Notes: a model not told the origin generated them from the letters alone. A stretch of DNA of 64,000 bases from UBA11403 sp963784615 (GCA_963784615.1 CAWASG010000001.1:1302001-1366000); one strand, 5' to 3'; positions 45,931 to 55,490 are shown, numbered from the stretch's first letter. Program-made: numbers and translations.

Positions 45931-46098
45931 TCGTTGCGAGCGCCCCAGTACCTTCGGTACAAACAGCCAACCTGAACTCGCAGGTCGCGTCGTTGCGAGG
46001 CACGAAGCAATCCAGGGTTCGAAGCTTTGTTCTCTGGATTGCTTCGTACCTCGCAACGACGCCTGATACAACATTGCACATACTGTGAAGTTCATTAG
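45931..46098. repeat. Palindromic repeat A
   Basis: Begins tcgttgcgagcgccccagta, contains gtaccttcggtacaaacagc, then the hairpin gtcgttgcgaggcacgaagc with its complement, and ends tgtgaagttcattag. It fills most of the 305-bp space between ptsH and pssA. A short gcgaacgcttgctaacgcgc follows, also seen near 23610. Confidence 0.82.
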
Positions 46099-46169
46099 AA
46101 GCGCACCTGCCGCGAACGCTTGCTAACGCGCGCGGCTCGGACTTGATCATTTTACACCCGCAGACTACT

Positions 46170-46931
46170 TTATTTGATCCGTTCAGCTCTTGCCTTCAGG
46201 ATCTTTCGTCGCTTTTTACGCATTTGATGAATCGCCCACAGCGTTTGTAATGGACCAGACGAGGCATATAAAGCAAAGGTAATAAAGATTACCCAGTAAG
46301 GGTTCGCGGCAATTGCGATAAACAAGATCACCATGAACAGCACATACAGAAACGGGATTTTTCCCTTGAAATCAATTTGTTTGAAACTATGATATCGCAC
46401 ATTACTGACCATTAACGCCGCCAATAAAACGGCGACGGTAGCGGTCAAAATAGTAATCGCGAAATGAGACCAGTCATGTTGATAACACAGCCCAACGTAG
46501 CCTGCAGTCATGCCCGCAGCCGCCGTGCATGAAAGACCTTGAAAATACCGTTTGTCAGCCGTCTCTAATTGCGTATTGAAACGCGCCAAACGAAGTGCCA
46601 CCGCTGCCGTATACATAAACGACACCAACCACCCCACTTTACCCAGTTGATGCAAATCCCAACTATACAACAACAACGCCGGCGCAACCCCAAAGGTGAC
46701 CATGTCCGACAAACTATCGTATTCGGCACCAAAAGCAGATTGCGTATTCGTCATGCGTGCAATCCGCCCATCCAATCCATCCGTAATCATGCCAATAAAA
46801 ATAGCAATCACCGCCGCATCATATTGACCGTTCAGCGAGGCAACAATTGAATAAAATGCCGCAAATAAACTTGCCGTAGTGAACAAATTGGGCAACAGAT
46901 AAATACCAGAATGACCTTGTCTTTGTTTCAC
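46170..46931 (-). CDS. pssA: CDP-diacylglycerol-serine O-phosphatidyltransferase
   Basis: A 253-residue integral membrane enzyme of the CDP-alcohol phosphatidyltransferase family. The motif is DGLDGRIARM then FGAEYDSLSDMVTFG. It makes phosphatidylserine, precursor of phosphatidylethanolamine. The start (MKQRQGHSGIYLLPNLFT) and FGAEYDSLSDMV match the membrane-type PssA, not the E. coli phospholipase-D-like enzyme. The C-terminal 35 residues are basic. Confidence 0.92.
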   Translation of the reverse strand: MKQRQGHSGIYLLPNLFTTASLFAAFYSIVASLNGQYDAAVIAIFIGMITDGLDGRIARMTNTQSAFGAEYDSLSDMVTFGVAPALLLYSWDLHQLGKVGWLVSFMYTAAVALRLARFNTQLETADKRYFQGLSCTAAAGMTAGYVGLCYQHDWSHFAITILTATVAVLLAALMVSNVRYHSFKQIDFKGKIPFLYVLFMVILFIAIAANPYWVIFITFALYASSGPLQTLWAIHQMRKKRRKILKARAERIK

Positions 46932-47069
46932 AACTATCGCCTTTTATAATTTATAAACAACAAATTATACCAACATATGGCTAAATTGAAATACGCCGCC
47001 TTTCCATCCCCAAAAAAATCACGTATTATCATTCTTAGTTACTTGGATCGGTTGCAAGTACAAATAAAT

Positions 47070-47205
47070 GGCCTCGGTCGTCGTTTCGCCACTTCAGTGG
47101 CATTTGTCAAACCTTCGAAAGGCACGGATGCCTTTCGAGAGCGGCATGGATGCTTACAGCGTGTTTGACAAATGCCACTGAAGTGGCGAAACGATGACTG
47201 AGACC
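47070..47205. repeat. Palindromic repeat B
   Basis: Second complete B copy, with the same arms as 43051-43184 (ggcctcggtcgtcgtttcgc; loop cttcgaaaggcacggatgcc). Inner positions differ in compensating pairs: tttggggg/ccccaaa there, tcagtgg/ccactga here. It lies 18 bp upstream of icmH. Confidence 0.88.
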
Positions 47206-47223
47206 AAATAAATGGAGCACATC

Positions 47224-48012
47224 ATGACGTCCATACCCTATTCATCCTCTCTTGTTAGTCGATTTGCTATCGCTAACCTGCGGCGGCTACCTGAAGGGTA
47301 TTATCGATCTAAATTATTCATCAATTCCTCCAGCTCGAACCCTCTTCTAGCCGCAGCAAGCCCTATTTTTTCATTACTGGAACGCCTTGGATTAAGCACA
47401 ACACTCCCACCGATTGAAAGTATTCGTCACAATATCGAACATGAACTTCACGCTTTTCAAAGCCGACTGATACGCAAACGCTACGCCGACGAACTTGCCA
47501 TGATTGCCCATTATTTACTCTGCGCAACAATCGATGAATTAATTGGCAAGAGCTATCTCAGGGTCCATGGCCAGCCTGTTGAGTTCGTTGCGTTTACCCC
47601 TTTGTCTGCTGATAACCAAGGTCCTCAACGCCTATTTTTTGAAATGGTCAACCACCTCAAAGAAAAAACCAATCAATATCTCGATCTCATCGAACTTGCT
47701 TATCACTGTTTAATTACTGGCTTTGAAGGTGAGAAACATATTTTGACCGATGGACGCCAGGCTCTGGAAAATCTTATCGATGAATTACATCAACTGATTA
47801 ATCAACACCGTGTTCATCTGCCGCATCAGCCTCTCAAAGAGAAAAGTCAGCACGTCCCCGTCCAGGTTGGACATAAACCACTCGTCGTTGCAACAACGAT
47901 AACGCTCAGCATTGTGCTTTTGGTTGGCATTTTGAGCCATACATGGCTTGAGCACAAAGCCAATAAAATATTAAACAAGCATCACCCTGTGACGACTCAA
48001 ATGGAAAACTAA
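47224..48012 (+). CDS. icmH: Type IVB secretion protein IcmH/DotU
   Basis: A 262-residue DotU-family protein. The soluble N-terminal domain has YADELAMIAHYLLCATIDELIG and LFFEMVNHLKEKTNQYLDLIELAYHCLITGFEG, the DotU/TssL core; one C-terminal TM helix follows (about 220-243). I use the ATG at 47224, which has GGAG six bases upstream. DotU and IcmF stabilise the Dot/Icm complex in the inner membrane. No OmpA-like domain and no tss genes are nearby, so Dot/Icm is more likely than type VI. Coupled to icmF (TAATG). Confidence 0.88.
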   Translation: MTSIPYSSSLVSRFAIANLRRLPEGYYRSKLFINSSSSNPLLAAASPIFSLLERLGLSTTLPPIESIRHNIEHELHAFQSRLIRKRYADELAMIAHYLLCATIDELIGKSYLRVHGQPVEFVAFTPLSADNQGPQRLFFEMVNHLKEKTNQYLDLIELAYHCLITGFEGEKHILTDGRQALENLIDELHQLINQHRVHLPHQPLKEKSQHVPVQVGHKPLVVATTITLSIVLLVGILSHTWLEHKANKILNKHHPVTTQMEN

Positions 48013-50936
48013 TGAAGAGCTCTATTCAAACCTTGTGCAGTGCTGTAAAAAAAATCATTCAACAACTCAAGCCTCAATCCAATGGTTTTTCATTTTTAAT
48101 CTTAACCGGTAAAACGGGACAAGGTAAAAAAACCTTACTCCAACAAAGCCACTATCAACATATGGTCTGCGAAGGCGAAGTCAACACTGACATTTTTTAC
48201 AATCAACATGGCATTATCATTGAGCTGAGCGAAAGTTGGCTTCATCAAAGTAAAACGCTGCTTCAACAAACACTCAAGCAACTTAACCGCTGCCACCATA
48301 ACGTCAAAATATCCGGCATTATTCTGTGTGTCGATGTCAATGAACTCACCCCTACGGAACCCGATGAGCTGGCAACCAACATCAAAGCCCATCAAGCATT
48401 ACTCCATCGTTTTGGCGTCAACTTGGGCTATCGCGTGGACGTTGCGGTGATACTCACAAAACTGGACACACTTGCCGGTTTTTGCGAATTTTATCAACAA
48501 GAACATGAAAGTGATTTATCCAAACCCCTTGGATTTTCTTTAAGTGACAGTCAAGATAAAGAGAAACTCGATAAACAGCTTAAGCTTCAATTCAACCAGT
48601 TCATCGAAACCTTAAACCAACAAGTGCTTAACAAAGTACACCCTGCACGCTCGAGTATCAAGCGCACGCTCATCCGTGAATTTCCATTACAGTTAGCCAG
48701 CATCCAGTTTGGGATCCTATTATTAATTAAAAGTTTTTCGCTCAAGCTGTATCGCATCCAATCCCTATTTTTGACCAGTTCCGAACAAGGGGGATTTAGC
48801 CAAGATCAACTCAACAAAAAAATTCAACATGAATATGCCCTAACCATCCAAAGCAAGCACCCGCTATCAAACAACTATCGCGCTTATTTTGTTGAAGGCG
48901 CACTGCTCTCCTTTCAACTGCAAACGAAACAATATGGGTTTGAAAGCCCTCTATTATCGTTTAAAAAAGCAGGTGTTCTTGCAAGCGTTGCCTTGGCGAC
49001 GCTCACGTTTTTAACCTACTCACATTTTAAATCCAGCCAGCTTCTTGATAAGGCGAGCAAGGAGTGGTTAGCCTTCGATGCCGCTTCCGCTAATGGGCAT
49101 AGCGATGTCACAGCGCTGTATCACTTGACTACTGCTTCCTCTACTTTGGATAAAATGAACGGCAACTTTATGGTCCCTGGATCAGTCAAGACACTAAAAC
49201 AACAACTTAACAGCAATAAAACAGCCTACCTTCACGATATATTTATTCCAAGCATTCTAAAAGACATTGAAACAGTCATTAGTGATAACCGCCAACCACA
49301 CGGCACACGCTATCAGGCCCTAAAAGTATATTTGATGCTCGCGAGCCCAAGCTATTATCAAGCAGATGCAATATCAGCATGGTTTAAATCACAAACAACA
49401 AACGGTCTTTCTCAGCAAGACATTGATAAAAAAATAGCATTGATTCATCTTGCATCGAAGCTAACGCTTCCACCCCCTCGCGTGAATCAGCAACTGATTA
49501 GCGATACGCGTAACTATCTGAATTCTTTGCCCGCAGGTTATCTGTATTATTCAATTGCTAAAAGTGGTTTTACTGCAGAAAAGCAGCCAATTGCCGTCAA
49601 AGGATTTACACTGGCCGACGATACACTCCCTTATTATTTTACAAAAACAGGGTATCATGCCGTTATTCAGCAGTTCCCACAGATAGCGAAACAACTGACC
49701 AGCCAAAGTTGGGTGCTCAATCAACCCATCCCTGACAATCTTAATACGATTTTAATACAAGCCTATAGCTATGATTACTCGCTGTGGTGGAAAAATTTCA
49801 TCAAGAAAACCGCGCCGATGCATGCGCGCAACTATCAGGAGGCGATTCATTTAACGCAACTCCTGCGCCAATCGAATGCATTTGAGCAATTGATAAATTT
49901 GATTCAAGACCAAACGAGCCCGGAGTTAGGGGAATCAGCAGCTGAGTTTAACCAGCTTATTTCCAATCAATTTACGGATATCAACTTATTGAGTCATTCC
50001 GCAGTCACCCCACTCGCGCATAACTTGAGTGAAATGGAGAAATTTTTAACCACCCTTTCCATTGTGGATGATCAGGGGAAAACTGCATTTACGATCACGA
50101 AATCTCGCTTTCAAGGAGATAATCTTAACAACCCGTTAAGCATGATGTTTAATCAAGCCGAACAGGTTCCTGAGCCGGTCGCTTCATGGACGAAACAGGT
50201 TGCGGGTGATACCTGGTTTATCCTCATCAGCGATGCTAAACAATACATCAATGCCCAATGGAAAAATGAGGTTTACCAGGAATATGTCAAATCTATAGCC
50301 AAACGTTATCCCTTTGATCAACTCGGTGAGGGCGAGGTTGCCATCAACGATTTCAACCACTTCTTCTCAACACAGGGCGTATTGAATTCCTTTGTTGAAG
50401 CGTATATCAAACCCTTTTTAGATACCTCAGAGGCACAGTGGAAGCCTAAGGAAATGAATCAGTTTGTTATTCCTATTTCAAACGACACCATCACAGAAAT
50501 CATTCGTGCAAATGTCATCACCAACATGTTTTTCAAACGCCAGAACGACTCAACTCGTGTTGAATTTAGTTTGCAAAAATCTGATCTCGACCCGGCCGTA
50601 TCCAGCCTTTACCTGAAAATTGGCGATAAGATCATCCACGACACACAAGACAACAACTCATTTACTCAGCTGCAATGGCCACAATCAGACGTCAAGCTGA
50701 CAATCACGACACTGGAAGGCAAGACATTCGCTTTGGATGAACACGGCGAGTGGGCCTTCTTCAAGTTATTACAAAAAGTAGACGTGCAACCCGACACAGA
50801 AGACAGCTCAATTCTGCAGGTCTTGTTTGAAATAAATGGCAACTCTGGACGATATGTTTTAAAAACTCAAAACGAAATTAACCCATTTATGCCTGGAATA
50901 CTTAATGGGTTCAATTTAAGTGAGTCGATAGCGTAG
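48012..50936 (+). CDS. icmF: Type IVB secretion protein IcmF
   Basis: A 974-residue protein, close to the Legionella IcmF length. The N-terminal nucleotide-binding domain has a P-loop-like GKTGQGKKT (33-41; Lys where Ser/Thr usually follows GK) and VILTKLDTL as the NKxD-like motif. A TM helix lies at about 320-340 (GVLASVALATLTFLTYSHF). The periplasmic remainder has the ImcF-related and C-terminal beta domains. It partners IcmH. The start overlaps the icmH stop; the TAG stop is formed by a C repeat. Confidence 0.88.
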   Translation: MKSSIQTLCSAVKKIIQQLKPQSNGFSFLILTGKTGQGKKTLLQQSHYQHMVCEGEVNTDIFYNQHGIIIELSESWLHQSKTLLQQTLKQLNRCHHNVKISGIILCVDVNELTPTEPDELATNIKAHQALLHRFGVNLGYRVDVAVILTKLDTLAGFCEFYQQEHESDLSKPLGFSLSDSQDKEKLDKQLKLQFNQFIETLNQQVLNKVHPARSSIKRTLIREFPLQLASIQFGILLLIKSFSLKLYRIQSLFLTSSEQGGFSQDQLNKKIQHEYALTIQSKHPLSNNYRAYFVEGALLSFQLQTKQYGFESPLLSFKKAGVLASVALATLTFLTYSHFKSSQLLDKASKEWLAFDAASANGHSDVTALYHLTTASSTLDKMNGNFMVPGSVKTLKQQLNSNKTAYLHDIFIPSILKDIETVISDNRQPHGTRYQALKVYLMLASPSYYQADAISAWFKSQTTNGLSQQDIDKKIALIHLASKLTLPPPRVNQQLISDTRNYLNSLPAGYLYYSIAKSGFTAEKQPIAVKGFTLADDTLPYYFTKTGYHAVIQQFPQIAKQLTSQSWVLNQPIPDNLNTILIQAYSYDYSLWWKNFIKKTAPMHARNYQEAIHLTQLLRQSNAFEQLINLIQDQTSPELGESAAEFNQLISNQFTDINLLSHSAVTPLAHNLSEMEKFLTTLSIVDDQGKTAFTITKSRFQGDNLNNPLSMMFNQAEQVPEPVASWTKQVAGDTWFILISDAKQYINAQWKNEVYQEYVKSIAKRYPFDQLGEGEVAINDFNHFFSTQGVLNSFVEAYIKPFLDTSEAQWKPKEMNQFVIPISNDTITEIIRANVITNMFFKRQNDSTRVEFSLQKSDLDPAVSSLYLKIGDKIIHDTQDNNSFTQLQWPQSDVKLTITTLEGKTFALDEHGEWAFFKLLQKVDVQPDTEDSSILQVLFEINGNSGRYVLKTQNEINPFMPGILNGFNLSESIA

Positions 50937-51015
50937 GTTGGGTTGAGGCTGGTAAGCCGAAGCCCAGCATGGATGTTTTTGTTGGGCTTCGGCTTACCAG
51001 CCTCAACCCAACCTA
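50933..51015. repeat. Palindromic repeat C
   Basis: Complete C element: gtaggttgggttgaggctgg and its full complement, around a loop near tggatgttttt. Its TAG ends icmF. It lies between convergent icmF and the PP2C gene. Confidence 0.88.
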
Positions 51016-51078
51016 CGCACTTAACTGAGTGCCGTACTGGATTCCAGCGGGAACGGCTGCTAGGGCGATGCATTCTTG

Positions 51079-52653
51079 TTAGAGTTGCGCGACAGATGGC
51101 GTGTTGGCTTCTACTGGTGAATCAGATGGCTCGGCTCTAAAAAAGCTAATCCTTGCTTTAACCCGATCGGTTTCTTTGCCAAACCGTTCACCATTTTCGT
51201 ATAACAAATCAAGCGGCTGTCGCCCTGTTGTGGCATAGACCACCCCCATGACCAGTAAACCAGGTAAAATAAACGTCACTATTGTTGCCACAATGATAGC
51301 TAAAAATTTCAAAAGATTGCCAGCGGATATGCTTGTATCTTGTTGAATAAAATCCATATTCTTCATGCCGGCAACAGGCGAGTCGGCATCTAAATACTGA
51401 TAATAACCCTTGATTTTATCTTCCTTGGATTGATTGCCACCCAAAACATTAACTAATTCCTGAGCAATCTGAGCGATCGTGTCTTCTTGAGAAAATTTGC
51501 TGTTTAAATGGTCGCGATATTCCTCGGTGAGCATGAGGAGCTCATCAAAGATTTCATCTATATGCTGCTTGTTGTCATCAACTGGCGTGTGAAATAATTG
51601 AGAATGAAGTGCTACGGGGTGAGGTAGAACAACTGCTGCATCATGATTGTCCCGCTGATAAGCTTTTGCTTTATGATGCACACTCAATGCTTGACGCAAA
51701 TACGCTTCTCGATTTAAAGCGCATTGTGCCTTAAACACCGTACCAATATTTTCAGCCACATAGCATGAAGCCTCTTTACCACCATGACCATCATAAACCC
51801 CAACAAATACCGGCGCACCAGTAATGGTTTGTACGGCTACGGAAACGTTATCCCAAGCCCCATCCCCTAGTGCTTTTTTTGCCAAAGCAGTTGCCAGTTT
51901 ATCTTCAGGCATGCTTCCTGGTGAATCCAACGCTTTCAGCGCATCGAATAAATACGTTTGATGAGAGTCCTTACTTTGATTGCACCCGGCGCCGTCGGTA
52001 AAACCATCGCAGGTGGAAATGATTTGAAAGGTGCCAACATGTTCGGGAGAAATATTAAGAGCGGTGCAGATCTGATCCATATCGGTAATATCAATCGTTG
52101 CTTCAGAGCATACGCCAGCCTCTTTAAGCCCGTCTTTGTTGTCTCCTATTGCACGGGATACAGCAAGCGACCCATTTACCCTGTATAAGCCAGTTCTCCG
52201 ATCAACAAGAACGACATTGCCGCCAACGTTTTTTATTCGCTCCATTTCAAAAGAATCACCCGGTTTGTGTGTGACACTGTTCAACCGGACAACCCCTAAT
52301 ACATGCCCCTGCTTGTCATAAACAGCCACAAACGCCGCCGCATCTGCCAAAATTGCCGTAATGAAATGACCTTGGCCATCATAAATGGTTGTGGCTGCAG
52401 TCGTACCAGCGGCAAGTTCGGGAGCGTCCAGGCGTTGATAAGTGGTCCATAAGCGATGACCTATTTCTATTGGCGTTAAAGGTGCCGTTCCATCAGCAGG
52501 CGCTAACTCTTCTGGCTGCAGTGAGTGCCAAGCCAATGCATCCTCCTGTTCACGACGTGGGCCAATGGTTTCGAAATAGCCAAATCTATGTTCTTGGAGT
52601 AATTCAGTGGAATCAGAATTATCTTGCTTAGGGGTAGAAATGATGAAAGGCAT
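51079..52653 (-). CDS. PP2C-like phosphatase with rearranged motif order and C-terminal membrane helix
   Basis: A 524-residue protein with PP2C motifs in an unusual order. RREQED is at 33-38, then GTTAATTIYDGQG (83-95), LNSVTHKPGD (124-133), GSLAVSRAIGD (161-171), STCDGFTDG (213-221), WDNVSVAV (267-274), and only then VYDGHGGKEASCYVAENI (286-303). In ordinary PP2C enzymes DGHGG follows the first motif directly. The usual GDSR segment reads ADAAAF. After about 310 comes a helical region and one TM helix (about 455-480) near the C-terminus. Metal-binding Asp residues are mostly present. Convergent with icmF; a secreted phosphatase effector is possible. Confidence 0.75.
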   Translation of the reverse strand: MPFIISTPKQDNSDSTELLQEHRFGYFETIGPRREQEDALAWHSLQPEELAPADGTAPLTPIEIGHRLWTTYQRLDAPELAAGTTAATTIYDGQGHFITAILADAAAFVAVYDKQGHVLGVVRLNSVTHKPGDSFEMERIKNVGGNVVLVDRRTGLYRVNGSLAVSRAIGDNKDGLKEAGVCSEATIDITDMDQICTALNISPEHVGTFQIISTCDGFTDGAGCNQSKDSHQTYLFDALKALDSPGSMPEDKLATALAKKALGDGAWDNVSVAVQTITGAPVFVGVYDGHGGKEASCYVAENIGTVFKAQCALNREAYLRQALSVHHKAKAYQRDNHDAAVVLPHPVALHSQLFHTPVDDNKQHIDEIFDELLMLTEEYRDHLNSKFSQEDTIAQIAQELVNVLGGNQSKEDKIKGYYQYLDADSPVAGMKNMDFIQQDTSISAGNLLKFLAIIVATIVTFILPGLLVMGVVYATTGRQPLDLLYENGERFGKETDRVKARISFFRAEPSDSPVEANTPSVAQL

Positions 52654-52803
52654 GTTAGATCCTATATAAATATAATATGCGTTATTGTAACACACGGGCA
52701 GGTATTTAAATAGTCTAGATGGCCGGATACTGATCATTAATGATGAAGAGGTAATGCGGGTAGCCTTGGTGGGGCAATCGAGCAACCAAGGCTACGTCGC
52801 ACT

Positions 52804-52954
52804 GCCATTAAGTTAAGGAAAAAATGATTGATGTACGCGTAGGTTGGTGCGTAGGTTGGGTTGAGCGAGAGCGAAGCCCAACATGGGCGGTTTTGTTGGG
52901 CTTCGCTCTCGCTCAACCCAACCTACGTCCGATTATTTCCCTTAACTGAATGGC
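52804..52954. repeat. Repeat C nested in D arms
   Basis: D arms gccattaagttaaggaaaaa and cccttaactgaatggc enclose a complete C element (52851-52925). An extra gtaggttggtgc lies at 52839, a partial duplicate of the C start. Confidence 0.82.
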
Positions 52955-52972
52955 TGTGAGGCTACGCCCCCG

Positions 52973-54169
52973 TCAAACTACAGATTTAGGCACGTAGCTT
53001 TTCAGCTGCATGGCAAACTGATGTAACACATCCAAACCAGATTCTTCGGCTTGCTTACACCACTGCTGCAACGCTTCTAACAATTCTTTTTGCGACGTCG
53101 CCGCCTTTAACCACACATTTTGCAATGATTGACGATAACTATAAACCAACCGTAATCGCTCATAACGTTCCAACAGGGCTTGCAGCCGCGTTTGAGCGCG
53201 TGGCGACAACATCATCGCATCTTTCTTCAGCAGCGAAGCTGCACGATGAAACAATTGCTTCTCTTGTTTATTCTCAGCCGCGCTGTGTTTTTCGTGACGC
53301 AATATAGGCTTAACGACTGTTTTATAATACTGCGACATCACCTGAAAACGATTACTAATCACCGCCTTCACCGTATCGATATCAACATGACGCTTACCTT
53401 CTTGACGCGCCAATTTCGGTGGCAATTTTTTTACTTTCGCCAATCCCAACAGCGACAAGCAGCGAATATAAAACCAACCCATATCAAATTCCCACCATTT
53501 CACTGAGAATTTAGCGGATGAAGCATAGGTATGATGATTATTATGTAACTCTTCACCGCCAACCCAAAACCCCCAAGGAATAAGGTTAGTCGATGCATCT
53601 GGACATTCGAAATTACGATAGCCAAAATAATGACCTAAGCCATTAATCACCCCAGCAGCCCAAAGTGGGATCCACATCATTTGCATGGCCCAAATCGTAA
53701 TCCCTGGCAGACCAAACAACAGCAAATCTAATGCCAGCATTAAATACAGTCCTTTACCAGAATGAGGTGTATATACATTTCGCTCTAGCCAGTCTGTAGG
53801 TGCACCATGAGCATATTTTTCAACCATGGGTCTGTCCTTCCGCGCCTGCCGATAAAGCTCTGCGCCCTCCCAAAAGACTTTTTTAATCCCCAGCACAACA
53901 GGACTATGCGGATCACCCTCAACATCCGTTGAAGCATGATGTTTGCGATGAATAGCAATCCAGTCGGCAGTAATCATGCCCGTCGTCATCCAAAGCCAAA
54001 AGCGGAAAAAATGACTAATAATAGGATGAAGCGTTAGCGCACGATGTGCCTGGGCACGGTGTAAATAAATTGTGACCGATGCAATCGTGATTTGAGTTAA
54101 TACAATCGCGGCTACAACATTGCCCCAAAAGGACAAATTCAGAAGACCAAAAAGCATAACGTACCCCAC
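52973..54169 (-). CDS. Membrane fatty acid desaturase (delta-9 type)
   Basis: A 398-residue di-iron desaturase. Three His boxes are visible: HRAQAHR (about 33-39), HRKHHAS (about 69-75) and ELHNNHHTYASS (about 207-218). Hydrophobic segments surround them. It introduces a cis double bond into acyl chains using O2. The region after about 270 is a long charged helical tail (KKDAMMLSPRAQTRLQALLERYERL), typical of Pseudomonas/Legionella DesC-like proteins. plsC is the next gene, divergent. Confidence 0.9.
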   Translation of the reverse strand: MGYVMLFGLLNLSFWGNVVAAIVLTQITIASVTIYLHRAQAHRALTLHPIISHFFRFWLWMTTGMITADWIAIHRKHHASTDVEGDPHSPVVLGIKKVFWEGAELYRQARKDRPMVEKYAHGAPTDWLERNVYTPHSGKGLYLMLALDLLLFGLPGITIWAMQMMWIPLWAAGVINGLGHYFGYRNFECPDASTNLIPWGFWVGGEELHNNHHTYASSAKFSVKWWEFDMGWFYIRCLSLLGLAKVKKLPPKLARQEGKRHVDIDTVKAVISNRFQVMSQYYKTVVKPILRHEKHSAAENKQEKQLFHRAASLLKKDAMMLSPRAQTRLQALLERYERLRLVYSYRQSLQNVWLKAATSQKELLEALQQWCKQAEESGLDVLHQFAMQLKSYVPKSVV

Positions 54170-54325
54170 TAATTAAAATCATTAGAACGACTAGCCGCCC
54201 AAGATTAAGGCAAAAAGTCCAGTTACTATATGTTATTATACCATAATTATAAATATAAAGCTCTCAATCATAAATCAATCATAAATTGCACCCCGACCAA
54301 AAAAAGAGCTACACTAGTACCTCAT

Positions 54326-54499
54326 CCATTTAGTTTTGGCCGGTTGGAGCCATACTATTAAATCGGAATCCGAGCCACGACCGTTAGGGAGTGGAACAGT
54401 TGTGCGCCGGCTCAAGGGCACCACTCCCTAACGGTCGTGGCTCAGATTCCGGTTTAAACACCAACAATTTGAATATTGCAACCGGTCAAAACTGAATGG
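54326..54499. repeat. Two-level palindrome between desaturase and plsC
   Basis: Outer arms ccatttagttttggccggtt g and caaccggtcaaaactgaatg g pair with two mismatches. Inner arms aatcggaatccgagccacga (then ccgttagggagtgg) pair with ccactccctaacggtcgtgg onward. Spacers differ, so this looks like one palindrome inserted in another. The rest of the 393-bp gap is AT-rich and presumably holds both promoters. Confidence 0.8.
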
Positions 54500-54562
54500 A
54501 AACGGTATTAGGAAAATGTCCATCAAAAAGATGATTAGCTTTTAACCGACTGAGAGAGCCCT

Positions 54563-55291
54563 ATGAAAGCAAGCAAACCACGAGCGATTTGGATTATTCT
54601 CTTATCCGTTGCCAACATCCTCAACATCTGTGGACAATCCGTTTTCATGCGCCTGTTCAACAGAATCAACCGCCCATGGGTTGATGAAATGCTACGTACA
54701 TGGACCAGACGTGTCCTGCATTTAGTCAGGGTAAGCCCCATCGTCATCAACCCCCACCACACCAAACCACAGCCCGGCCAACCCACCATCATCATGTGCA
54801 ACCACAGTAGCCTATACGACATCCCCCTCAGCATGTTCGCCTTCCCCAACGACTCCATTCGCATGCTCGCCAAAAAGGAACTCTCACGCATTCCCATCGT
54901 CGGCAAAGGCATGACCGCAGCAGAGTTCCCCTTTGTAGACCGAAAGAACCGCCACCAAGCGATTAAAGATTTACAAGTCATCAAGGGTCTCCTCGAAAGC
55001 GGCATCGTGATGTGGATAGCTCCAGAAGGCACACGCTCAAAAGACGGCAAACTCAACGCGTTTAAAAAAGGCGGATTCATCACCGCCATCAACGCCAAGG
55101 CAACCATCATTCCCATCGGCATCCGCGGCGCGAATAAAATCCTTCCCGCGCGGACGTTGCAGTTTAATCTTGGCGAAACCGCGGAAATTCACATTGGAGA
55201 AGCGATTGATGCCTCGGCGTATACGTTGGAGAATAAAGATGAACTGATTGAGAAAGTGCATCAGGTGATGCGGGGGTTGGTTGGGGAGTAA
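54563..55291 (+). CDS. plsC: 1-acyl-sn-glycerol-3-phosphate acyltransferase
   Basis: A 242-residue membrane-associated acyltransferase. HX4D is CNHSSLYDIP (His at about 77), then AKKELSRIPIVGKG, FVDRKNRHQAI, and PEGTRSKDGKLNAFKKGGF (motif III), and IPIGIRGANKILP (motif IV). It acylates lysophosphatidic acid to phosphatidic acid, upstream of pssA and pgsA products. An N-terminal hydrophobic segment at about 8-28 anchors it. Confidence 0.92.
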   Translation: MKASKPRAIWIILLSVANILNICGQSVFMRLFNRINRPWVDEMLRTWTRRVLHLVRVSPIVINPHHTKPQPGQPTIIMCNHSSLYDIPLSMFAFPNDSIRMLAKKELSRIPIVGKGMTAAEFPFVDRKNRHQAIKDLQVIKGLLESGIVMWIAPEGTRSKDGKLNAFKKGGFITAINAKATIIPIGIRGANKILPARTLQFNLGETAEIHIGEAIDASAYTLENKDELIEKVHQVMRGLVGE

Positions 55292-55371
55292 GTTGTTAAA
55301 ATCCTGGGGTGTTGGTCGAATGAAATGGCGATATCAATAGACTTGACCTCTACGCCTCTCTGCCATTAAGT

Positions 55372-55490
55372 TAAGAAAAAAATGACTGGTGTACGCGTAG
55401 GTTGGGTTGAGCGAGAGCGAAGCCCAACAAAACCGCCCGTGTTGGGCTTCGCTCTCGCTCAACCCAACCTACTCCGATTAATTCCCTTAA
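55372..55490. repeat. Repeat C nested in D arms
   Basis: gccattaagttaagaaaaaa at the left and gattaattcccttaa at the right (D) surround a C element (55398-55472). The TAA stop of the large minus-strand gene (55489-55487) lies inside the right D arm. The flanks match those at 52804-52954. Confidence 0.8.

Noticed and set aside
47224..50936. Type VI secretion assignment (TssL/TssM) for the pair
   Set aside because: DotU/IcmF and TssL/TssM are homologous, but there are no tss neighbours and lengths fit Legionella IcmH/IcmF better. Not fully excluded.
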